64,000 nt of DNA from Pseudo-nitzschia pungens (Eukaryota; Bacillariophyta; Bacillariophyceae; Bacillariales; Bacillariaceae): assembly GCA_037355855.1 (NCBI GenBank), contig CM074763.1:3100001-3164000 (forward strand). Direction: 5' to 3'. The notes below the pieces were generated by a model. That model made no database searches, was not told the DNA's origin, and saw nothing but the letters and a program-made list of their open reading frames with translations. Shown piece after piece: positions 43,212 through 52,639 of the stretch (position 1 is the first letter of the stretch; each line of letters starts with the position of its first letter). Position numbers and translations under genes: made by a program.

Positions 43212-44378
43212 ATGAATACCGCTGCCGCCGCCGATTCCGAAAAGACGGAGTTCTTGGAAATCATTCGACAGCATGAGGATGATGTTTACGAGCATGATGA
43301 AGATCCTGACATGGTCTTGGCTGAGGTGAAGAATGATGGATGGGCCTTGCAGTATGCATCCAAAAAGTTGCAAAACGACAAAGACGTGGTTTTGACTGCG
43401 GTGAATAATGATGGAACGGCCTTGGAACATGCATCCAAAGAGTTGCAAAATGACAAAGAGGTGGTCTTGGCCGCAATGAAGAATTATGGAAATGCCTTGT
43501 ATTATGCATCCAAAACATTACGAAGCGACAAAGAGGTGGTCTTGGCTGCAGTGAATAATGTTGAATCGGCCTTGAAATATCCTCATGAATCGGCCTTGGA
43601 ATATGCATCAGATGAGTTGCGAAATGACAAAGACGTGGTGTTAGCTGCAGTGAATAATAAGGGATGGGCCTTGAAATATGCATCAGATGAGTTGCAAAAC
43701 GACAAAGACGTGGTCTTGGCTGCGGTGAATAATAATGCAGACGCCTTGCAACATGCATCCAAAGACTTGCAAAATGACAAAGAGGTAGTCTTGGCTGCAG
43801 TGAATAGTTATGGATGGGCCTTGTATTATGCATCCAAAGAGTTGCAAAACGACAAAGATGTGGTCTTGGCTGCAGTGAATAAGAATGGATGGGCCTTGAA
43901 ACATGCATCGAATGACTTGCAAAACGACAAAGAGGTGGTCTTGGCTGCAGTGAATAAGAATGGATGGCCCTTGTATTATGCATCCGAGGAGTTGCGAAAT
44001 GACAAAGATGTGGTGTTAGCTGCAATGAATAATGATGGATATGCCTTCTATCGTGTTGTGAATAATGATGGATGTTATGTGAATCATGATGGACGTGCCT
44101 TGGAACATGCATCAGATGAGTTGAAAAACGACAAAGACGTGATCTTGGCTGCGGTGAAGAATGATGGACTTGCCTTGGAATTCGCAAGTGAATCCTTGAA
44201 GGGCGATGCAGAGATTTTCCTCACGGCTCTGATACGGAATGCAGAAGCCATTAAGTTTGGGTCACAAGAATCCATAGTTCATCTGGCAAAGTATTATCTC
44301 CAACAAAGGAAGAGCAAGTCTGATTCCGAAGCGGACCAGAATGAGCCCTTGATAGAGTGTCATTTGGGGTTGTTGTGA
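43212..44378 (+). CDS. DUF4116 tandem-repeat protein, about 12 repeats
   Basis: A 388-residue protein from ATG 43212. After a short lead (TEFLEIIRQHEDDVYEHDED) come about twelve repeats of ~25 residues with consensus D-K-D/E-V-V-L-A-A-V-N-N-x-G-W-A-L-x-Y-A-S-x-E-L-Q-N, diagnostic of DUF4116. Repeat 4 carries a small partial duplication (KYPHESALEYAS) and repeat 10 an internal insert (NNDGCYVNHDGR). Repeats 2-9 are almost identical in DNA as well as protein, implying recent expansion or ongoing homogenisation. The last two (DAEIFLTALIRNAEAIKF) are diverged, and a charged non-repeat tail follows. No signal or membrane segment is seen. The repeats probably form an alpha-helical solenoid (inference). 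DUF4116 function is unknown; such genes are often multi-copy. A decayed relative is at 20520-21570. Confidence 0.88.
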   Translation: MNTAAAADSEKTEFLEIIRQHEDDVYEHDEDPDMVLAEVKNDGWALQYASKKLQNDKDVVLTAVNNDGTALEHASKELQNDKEVVLAAMKNYGNALYYASKTLRSDKEVVLAAVNNVESALKYPHESALEYASDELRNDKDVVLAAVNNKGWALKYASDELQNDKDVVLAAVNNNADALQHASKDLQNDKEVVLAAVNSYGWALYYASKELQNDKDVVLAAVNKNGWALKHASNDLQNDKEVVLAAVNKNGWPLYYASEELRNDKDVVLAAMNNDGYAFYRVVNNDGCYVNHDGRALEHASDELKNDKDVILAAVKNDGLALEFASESLKGDAEIFLTALIRNAEAIKFGSQESIVHLAKYYLQQRKSKSDSEADQNEPLIECHLGLL

Positions 44379-45625
44379 ATGCTCTCCTATTGCTAACGGG
44401 CAATTATCATTAGTAGTACATCATAATATGAACTCCTGGTACCACACGTGTGAAAATCGTGAAGCTGCTAAAATGTACCGAAGTACTAAAAATGGGTAAA
44501 TTTACTTTCGTACACTAAGATTACCCAGGGGACGTACCGGTAAATTACGCACGTACAGTGTTAAAATACTACATCGTCCCACCAGTTTAAAAGCGGTAAT
44601 CAGAGCAACAATTTTTGGACAGGTTTTGGGTGCACGGAAAAACTCATCTTGTTTTCATTCAGCAACGAGGTGTAGTACGAGTAACCTGTCCCAAGCAGTG
44701 TAACCCCCCAACCAAGCGCCCCCCATTGCTCCGCGTTTAAGGGTAGAATCTAAACATTTACTTCGTAGGTCTTTTTTAAAAGAAATGTAATTTGCAAAGT
44801 GAGTAAGGTTACGTAAGATCTTACTCCCCTGGTCATTCACTTGTTGATGTCGTTACTAGTAGCGGAAATTGATTCAGTAAATTTCAAAATTGGTGAGAAT
44901 TGGTGCACGACATGCTGAATGCGCGACAGGTTTCGACCCGAAGTGCCGATGGGAGCAAAGTCGCGCTGGTAGCGCGCCGTAGGGTCGCTACCTGTCCCAC
45001 CCTCATTAACACGTAAACTGGTAATAATAGAGCAATGAATTTTCGAAGTGTTTTTCGACGCACGTTTCGACCATGTTTCGACAACGCAAAAGCGGAAGTA
45101 AGTTAATTACGGTAAGACATTAGTTCTTTCCGTCATTCGACGAAATCACCGTCCCCACCAATCAGATTTCAAGGAGAATCCTTTTCTCGGATGGGGACCG
45201 GAGGGGAAGCTCTTGCGATGGAATCGACATCAAAAAGTCCATCAACAATCAATCAACAACAATCCAAAACGAAATTACGTACTTGTGCTTGTGCTTGTAT
45301 TATTACAGTATTACGAAGTATTATTTTAATTTAATTTGTATCTGTATTATTTGTACTGCTACGAACACCACAAACTCTTACTCGTAACTTACTCGTACCC
45401 GTACCGATGCCAACTTCACAGAGAAGAGTTCAAGTTAGTACCATACGCGCCATACGGTATTCCAAATTCCATCGTTCCATCGTTCCATCCAGAACGAATT
45501 GTGGTGTTAAAGCACATAAGATTTAGGTATCAAGCCCCGGCTGAACGGTGAGCTCCGTACGAGTACGGTATTCGAATTCGGTGCCACACTAAACAACAAC
45601 AATTCGATTCGATACGGCAAAAAGG
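44379..45625. other. Intergenic, no supported gene
   Basis: Normal composition interrupted by ACCGGTAAATTACG words near 44535 and TTACGTAAG near 44810. A GCGCTGGTAGCGC hairpin lies at about 44963-44975. The 300 bases before 45626 are CA-rich and probably form the leader of the aspartokinase gene. Confidence 0.45.
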
Positions 45626-48600
45626 ATGACTCCGCGTCTCGAACAACAACAACAACAACAACAGCAGCAGCAGCAGCACTCCGGCAGCCTCGCCGGCGCC
45701 ATCCCCGGGGACGAGAATGAAAACGAAAATGAAGATGAAACACAGGCAGAGACACAGACGGATCCACAAACCTGGGTTGGCTTTGCCGGCAAGACGTGGC
45801 AGGTCCACAAATTCGGCGGGACGAGCGTCGCCAACGCCGATTGCTACCGGAGCGCGGCTCGAATCGTCGAGGACCAACTGGGAATCGTTCACGAATCGAA
45901 CGACGCCCAACCGGACGACGGGCAGCGCCTGGCGGTGGTGGTATCGGCCATGGGCGGGAAACCCAAAACCACGGATCTGCTGCTGGAATCGGTGCAGGCG
46001 GCGGCGCGACGGGACCAAGCCGAGGTCGATCGATTGCTGGAGACCGTGCTGACGAAGCACTCGAAATGTCTGGAGGATCTCTTTGGCGGTGACCAAGATT
46101 GCAAAGAACTGCTGGGCGTGGTCCGGAACGACATCCACGACATAAAGGACATTTTGAAAACCGTCGCTCTCATGAAGTGGCAGGCGGAACGAATCTCGGA
46201 ACTGGTCAGCGGATACGGCGAGCTGTGGAGCGCGCGAATTCTGTCCCGGCTGCTGCACAATCGATCGGTCGAGCGATCCGGAGAGAACTCTCCGGTGGAC
46301 GACTTTGTCTTTATCGACGCCCGGCGCATCATCATCATCGACGAGGAGGCCATACAGGACGGAGCCGTCGAATGGAACACCAGCGGTGCCTGTCTCGAGG
46401 AGGTATACGAGGAGGAGGTTGGCGGATACGACAAGAACAACAACAACAACAACAACAACAACGACAACGACAACGACAGCAACAGCCAGACCCGGGTGCA
46501 CTTTGTCATCACCGGTTACGTGGCGTCCAACACGGAGGGTGTGGCAACAACGCTCCAGCGGGACGGATCCGATTACTCGGCCGCCATCATGGGCCGGCTC
46601 TTGCGGTCGACCAACATTACCATTTGGACCGACGTCGACGGAGGTACGTAAGGGGGTTGGCGGGATTTGCCAAGGTTGTTGGGTGCTGTTTGTACGGCAT
46701 AGATTTGCGGGTTCGCTCGCTCCTCACTCACTCAGTGTATTTATACTACACTTCACTACACTACACGCACGCTCTTTGGCATGACAATGACGGGCAGTCC
46801 TGAGTGCCGATCCCCGGCGCGTGCCCGGTGCGTACGCGGTTTCGGAGGTTTCGTACAACGAGGCCATGGAGCTCGCCTACTTTGGAGCGAAGGTGATCCA
46901 CCCAAAGACGATGCAGCCGGCAATCTCCAGCAGCCCACAGATTCCCATTTTCATTCGAAACACCTTCAATGCCAAGTTTCGCGGAACGCGGATCTTCACT
47001 TCCAGCGTCACCGAGACACAGTCCGACTCGTGCGTGTGCGGCTTTTCGAGCATCGAGCACATGGCACTCATCAACGTGGAGGGATCGGGCTTGATCGGTG
47101 TCCAGGGTGTCGCCCGGAGGCTCTTTGGCACGCTCGAGAGCCTGGGCATCAACGTCGTGTTGATCTCGCAGGCTTCTTCGGAACACAGCATCACCTTTGC
47201 AACGCCGGAGGAGGATGCCACCAAGGCCAGGGAGGCCATCGAGGAAGAATTCCAAAAGGAACTCGAAAAAAACCGGATTTCCAACATCGAGGTCAACGTG
47301 CCGTGCAGCATCGTGGCGGCCGTCGGGGACGGGATGAAGCACGTCGCGGGCGTTGCCGGCCGGTTCTTTTCGGCCCTGGGAGACGCCCAGATCAACATTC
47401 TCGCCATTGCGCAGGGGTGCTCCGAACGAAACATTTCCGTCGTGGTGGCCACGTCGCAGGCGACCCGGGCCCTCCGGGCGCTCCACGCCGCCTTTCGGTT
47501 GTCCCACACGGTGGTCCGGGTGGGGATCATCGGAATGAGCAACGCGCTGGGAGAATCCTTGCTGCGCTTGCTGGAGGTGCAGCGCCGCAAGCTGTGGTCG
47601 TCCTTCGAGATCGATTTGCAGGTTTGTGCGGTGGCCATGGCAAGCCACGATACCGACATTCTCCGACTCAAAAACGACGGCAACAACGAATCGCTGAACC
47701 TCGGTGCCATTCGGCACGCCATGAAACTTTCGAATCTGTCGTCGTCCGAGCCTCGGATATCGTTTGGGAGCGACACCTCAGGTGGAGACCTCGCGGTGGT
47801 TCGCTCGTCGCACAAGGATCTGAGCCCGTTGTTCGAGAACCTGTTCCGCGAGGAGTGTGCCCACCACGTTGTTTTCGATTGCACGGACGACGTCGAGGCC
47901 AGTCGGTTCCATCCCCGGTGGCTCTCGCAGGGAATCCACATCGTCACGGCCAACAACACCGGGATTTCCGGCAGCAAGGAAATCCGGGACGAAATCCAGG
48001 CCGCCGAATCGGCGCGCGGCAAGCTCTCCGCCCAGTACCTCCGCGAGGTGACGGTTTGCGGTGGGCTCCCCGTCATTAGCACGATCCGCACACTCCTCAA
48101 CTCGGGGGACAAAATTCGTCGCGTCGACGGGATCATGTCGGTTGCCATGTCATACATCATGTTTCGCATCTCGCCGCCTCCCGAGATTGCCGGGAGCGGT
48201 CAATTCGACATTGACTGTACCAAGGGGGCCTTTCAGGGAGATATCATTGACAGCGACCAAATGGGCAAGGCTTGTTCCTTTTCTCAAGCCGTCAAGGAAG
48301 CAATGTCGATGGGCTTGATGGAGAACGATTTGACCCTCGATTTAGGAAATGACTACGCATCGTGTGTTCTGATGGTGTTGGCCAAAGAGCTGGGCGTGGA
48401 CCGGAACCTGACCCACGATGAAATCCGGGACCGGAGCGAAAAATTGGTGGACATTCCCCACGGAGAACCCATGCTGGACCACCACGCATTCGAGGGTGCC
48501 ATCGACGATCTGGTCCGCGCTCGTGTCGAAGAGGCTGCAAAACGCGGTTGCGTCCTCAGACACGTCGGAAGCGTGGACGTTGCCATGGCATCCGTCGACA

Positions 48601-48839
48601 TCAAGATCATGGACGTTCCGAACACCCACGTCTTTGCCACAACCGCGCCGACCGCCGAGTGCATCCGCTTCTTCACGCACCGATACCAGCCCTACCCTCT
48701 GGTCATCCAGGGTCCATCGGCGGGGATGGACTGCACATCGAGTGCCCTTCTGGCGGAATTATTGAGCATGATGCGCAGCAAGGTGGGACCCAAGTCGGGG
48801 ATCCTTACCAAGTCCAATTCCAGTGCATTCTTGAAGTAG
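45626..48839 (+). CDS. Aspartokinase fused to a homoserine dehydrogenase domain lacking catalytic lysines
   Basis: Exons 45626-46643 and 46798-48839 (154-nt GTACGT...GCAG intron, phase 1) give 1019 residues. After a poly-Gln and acidic lead (1-50), the aspartokinase domain (about 60-395) is complete: KFGGTSVANAD, VVVSAMGG, SGYGELWSARILS, TTLQRDGSDYSAA, TIWTDVDGVLSADPR and ELAYFGAKVIHPKTM. A poly-Asn insert (about 270-280) interrupts it. Two ACT domains (about 400-560; LINVEGSGLIGVQGVARRLF, VAAVGDGMKHVAGVAGRFF) suggest threonine feedback. The homoserine dehydrogenase part (about 570-1019) aligns along its length with plant and bacterial AK-HSDH but the nucleotide loop reads IIGMSNALGESLL, the PNKKA lysine site reads ANNTG (N726, T727), the DVARK lysine reads DYASC (C862) and the FSGTLSYI loop is SVAMSYI. 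I infer active aspartokinase and inactive dehydrogenase. No plastid peptide is visible. Confidence 0.9.
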
Positions 48840-49145
48840 TGATAGATCTGCGACCGCATTGCTTTCTCGATACACGTATAACAGTAACATTACAAAATTC
48901 AAATATTTTCACTTCCAGCGTATTATGTCAAAACAACTAAAAAAATTAAAGGCCTTTCTCGTTTCGTCCGAGTGTTTTTCATCATAAGATTTTATTTTGT
49001 TGCAGCAACGTGAAAACCAAAAAAAGATACGTTTGTCGCTTGTCCCCATAGAATCTAGAGTGAATCCAATCAATCAGAAGATAGAATGTGCCTATTACCG
49101 TCGGAAAAATGTCGCTACAAGCAATACGTACGGTATGTACAGGAG
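48840..49145. other. Short convergent gap, nothing seen
   Basis: About 300 bases of A/T-rich sequence between two converging genes, with AATACGTACGGTATGTAC at the right edge. No gene. Confidence 0.4.
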
Positions 49146-50691
49146 CTACTTTGGAGGTTCGAACAATCCCCCGATGCCTCCTACAATCAAAGGAGTAGCA
49201 GATGTGGAGTCTGCATTGCGCCTCAAGGTTAGGTTGTGGGCCCGCCCGGTGGTCAGTGCGTTGCGTTCGAGATTTGATAGCCCATCGCTGCCTATTCCGC
49301 CATCGCCGATTCCCACCGTTTCCGAAACGGACCTCGCCATGTTACTTTGTTTCGGGACCACCTTGGAAGGAGCTTCCATGGTTTCGTCGAACAAGGGAGT
49401 CGTGCACGGATTAGAATCTCCACCGGCTCCCGTCGTTTCTAGAAATCGGAACTTGTGAACAAGCATGCGGTGGCCACTGTATGTGGCGGTGGCTTCTCGA
49501 CACAGGCGGTGGATGGGTTCCAGCTCCACGTCCTGTGAGGAGAAGCAATCGAGAGGGAGTCGACACAGTGTGGTGTGGATAAAACCATCGCCACTCCCGA
49601 GGCCGGGTGTCTTTAGCTCGATCGTGTGCCGTCGCTTGATCGTTCCTGGTTTTGGCATGCAAAACTCTTCGTTGTCGGCTCTTGAAGTTGGAGCCTCGTT
49701 CCCTCCGTTTTCCCCTAGAGTCTGTGCTTCCAGTTCGTTCTGTCGGTGCTGGTGGGTCAGTGGCTGAAAGTTGTGCTCGTGCTGCTCGTTCGTGAAGCAA
49801 TCGACAATCTCGCGCCGGAGTCGCACCATTGGATCGATCGTCGTCGCGTGCCGATCGCACACGAACGTGTGCCCCGTCCTCGATCACCGTTCGCTCCCCA
49901 ACCGTCCTCCAGAGGGCGACCAGTGTCTTGCCGCCGAGCAGTATGATTCGCTCCAACTCCAGAAAGAATGGATGGTGAAAGTCGATCACAAGGGCCTGTT
50001 TGAGGCGATTCGAAAGCTCTGCGTTGAGCTCGTCGTTTCCCTCTCGAATGGTGTGCCACCACCACGGACAGGCTACCGACACGTGCATGTCCCGTTTGGG
50101 AATCATGTTGATCTCGGGAATCCACACACCCTTGCTGTAAATGTCCCACGAGTAATTCAGAGGCTGGAGTATTTTTTGGCGTGCCTCCGAAAGGACCTGC
50201 TGGGTCGATTCGTCAAGCATGACGATGACGGTCCGGAGGGATTTCGTTCCCTCGTTGTAGTAAAACATGAGACGATCGAGTTCCGCTCGTCGCTTTTTCA
50301 GGAGGACGGAATAATTCGGGACGCCCAAGACAAGGGATTGCTCGTGGGCCTCCCTCGCCTTTTCGTAGTAACAGGTCGTTCGCCGTCGGTTGGCTTCCAG
50401 AATGGTGGATTGCGTGCTGAGTTCGAGGAACTTGAAATGCTCAATGACGGAATACAGGGATTGACCCACGACGTCTCCGCCGAAATCGTCTTCGCCGTCC
50501 TTCTCTTTCTTTTCCTCCATTTCGAGCCATCGACTCCGAAGGTGCTTTTCGCGTTCGCGAAGAGCCCAAAATCCGGCGATTGAGATCGTAGCGATGGAAA
50601 TCCCAGACGACACAAGCACCGGTAGAATCCACGACATCGTGCCGGCGCTATTATTCCTGTTGGTTTCATCGGAAGAATTGCTCATTTTCAT
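49146..50691 (-). CDS. Membrane-anchored 2H phosphoesterase-like protein, one frame change
   Basis: From ATG 50691 the first frame encodes a Ser/Asn-rich start, a transmembrane helix (ILPVLVSSGISIATISIAGFWAL, residues ~22-45), a charged coiled-coil region, and then MHVSVACPWWWHTI with the first H-x-S motif (H~204). The match continues as FHHPFFLELERIILLGGKTLVALWR. In the +1 frame the protein goes on with CDRHATTIDPMVRLRREIVDCF and later GDGFIHTTLCRLPLDCF, holding the second H-x-T motif. The paired H-x-S/T motifs are the mark of 2H phosphoesterases (cyclic phosphodiesterase / LigT-like), which act on 2',3'-cyclic or 2'-5' phosphates. The frame change lies between about 49883 and 49850; no intron of the right size exists there. 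I infer an active membrane-bound enzyme if the shift is a sequence error. About 515 residues in all. Confidence 0.7.
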
Positions 50692-51206
50692 ATATTATTT
50701 TACTACAATATTACCGGTATATCGTTCCGTTCCAATGCATTCCGATTGCAAGGGTGGGGCACCTGCCGTTGATACTTTATCTCAAATACCAGCGCTCGAT
50801 TGACCAATTCAAGGAATGTGTCGATGTCGGATTTGAAGGGTGAATTAATGGTCGTTGGATCGATGGCCGATCTGGAAGCCGACTGCTGACACTAAAGTTC
50901 GAAATATGATTGATTTTCGTATTCTTTTGAAATAAATAATTAGAGAAGTACGAGTACTGTATTATTTTTTATGCATCGAAAGAATTTGTTGCACGATTTT
51001 ATCTGTGTCAAAAATGGCAATAGACGAGACACAACTTACCGTAGAGCTACGGTAACCTTACGTACCGTAAATGGTTCGAGTTGCATAATTCATTATTTTT
51101 CAAAACTGAAATTCGAAACAGACAGAAAGATTGGCGCTCTGGTAAGGTTAGGCGTCTGGAGTTGTACATACTACGTAGTATCCCGTTAGCACCAGGGGTC
51201 AAAAAA

Positions 51207-51900
51207 GTACAGGGTGCTGAGATAAAGATGGAACTTTAGAATAGAAAGGGGGATACTAAACAGGATGCTTTCTAGACACCAATAGGATGCTGGGCCCTTC
51301 TAGTAGGATTAGTACTAGATCTACATACCCCAGCTCTTAGCACCCCTATATTATAAGATAGTCAGTGTGCTAAGATATAGATGGAACTGTAGAAGAATAG
51401 AAGGGGGGGATACTAGTAGACAGGATGCTAGAAAGGATGTTAGGCCCTTCTAGTAGGATTAGTAGTAGTTCTAGATCTACATAACCCAGCTCTTAGCACC
51501 CCTATATGATAAGAAAAGCAAGGTGCTAAATATAGATGGAACTGTGGAGAAATAAGGGAGACACTAGACAGGATGCTACTAGACAGGATGCTAGGCCCTT
51601 CCAGTAGGATTCGTAAAAGATCACATACCTCCTCAACTCTTAGCAGCACTATACTGTAGAATATACAGGGTGCTAAGATATAGAAGAAGGAACTGCAGAA
51701 GAATAGAAGGGGGGATAGTAAACAGGATGCTAGACAGGATGCTGGGCCCTTCAAGTAGGATTTGTACCAGATCTACATACCCCAACTCATAGCAGCAGCA
51801 CTATACTGTAAAATATATAGGGTGCTAAGATATAGATGGAACTGTAGAAAGGGGGTTACTAAAGAGGATGCTAGACAGGATGCCAGGCCCTTCCAGTGGT
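51207..51900. repeat. ~150-bp tandem repeat array 1 (about 4.5 units)
   Basis: Units begin near 51208, 51366, 51522, 51669 and 51820 with GGTGCTAAGATATAGATGG. Each unit then has GAACTGTAGAAGAATAG, AAACAGGATGCTAGACAGG, GGGCCCTTCCAGTAGGATT, ACCAGATCTACATACC and CAGCTCTTAGCA before the next unit. Unit-to-unit differences and lengths of 147-158 bp indicate age. A related array is at 59500-60240. Confidence 0.85.
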
Positions 51901-52205
51901 GCATTGTAGAATATGGGGCATTTTACTGTGCATTGTACCATGCGTTGTACGGTGCATTTTATGCTGAATTTTACTGTGCATTGTAGTGTGAAGTGTAGGG
52001 TGCATTTTATAATATTTTATTGTATTGTGCATTTTGATAATATGGTACATTTTACTGTTCGTTGTACTCTTCAATATGGTGCATTCTACTGTGCCTTGTA
52101 TTTAGTATGGTGCATTGCACAGGGCAATATGGTGCATTATATTATTGTGCATTACATGGTGGATCATAGTGCATTATTAATATTATTATTATGGTGCATC
52201 ATGTG
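51896..52205. repeat. Degenerate TGCATTTTACTG-type short repeat
   Basis: The words GTGCATTGTA and GTGCATTTTA recur about every 12-25 bases, often preceded by TTTTACT, across 300 bases directly after array 1. Confidence 0.7.
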
Positions 52206-52355
52206 ACTAGTAGTAGTACCAGTAGCTACTAGCGCTTCTCGGTTTCAAATTGAATCTCCGTATTAAATATTCGAATGTGTATTGAAAATTTAAGACGGCG
52301 GTTGATATGTACCAAGAGTGTTTGTGTTGACATTTTACTTTTTTAAGGTATTGTA

Positions 52356-52415
52356 CACGGTAACATGCACGCACGGTAACATGCATGCACGATAACATGC
52401 ACGATAACATGCACA
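52356..52415. repeat. 14-bp tandem repeat (ACGGTAACATGCAC)
   Basis: About four near-perfect copies, each ACGGTAACATGCAC or ACGATAACATGCAC. Confidence 0.85.
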
Positions 52416-52639
52416 AGAAGATGAACGTGAACACTAAATAATAAGAATACGGTAAGGTAAGTTACTGTACTGAGAATGATTAAAAAGTTTATTAAGATTT
52501 ACTACGTATGCATACAGTCGAAAATTTCATCTGTTTTTGAATCCGTGTCGGATTTTCCCCATATATGTTTTTTTTTCCCAGGTAAGCGTACAAAAAATGC
52601 TTGGGGTGCGGTTCTCGGTTGCCGTTTTCTCGATGGAAA

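Larger units (their letters stand above)
50692..52639. other. Repeat-dominated intergenic region
   Basis: Contains a ~150-bp tandem array (51207-51900), a TGCATT-rich degenerate array (51896-52205) and a 14-bp tandem (52356-52415), each annotated separately. The rest is A/T-rich with a few ACCGTACG words. No gene. Confidence 0.5.

Noticed and set aside
46877..48169. Long minus-strand open frame (430 codons) inside the aspartokinase gene, and a 432-codon plus-strand frame at 46781-48079
   Set aside because: Both are shadows in GC-rich coding DNA; composition is Arg/Ser/His-biased without domain features, while the accepted frame matches AK-HSDH along its whole length.
51207..51900. Possible CRISPR array
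   Set aside because: Units are ~150 bp, imperfect and contiguous, without a short repeat and unique spacers; the organism is eukaryotic.
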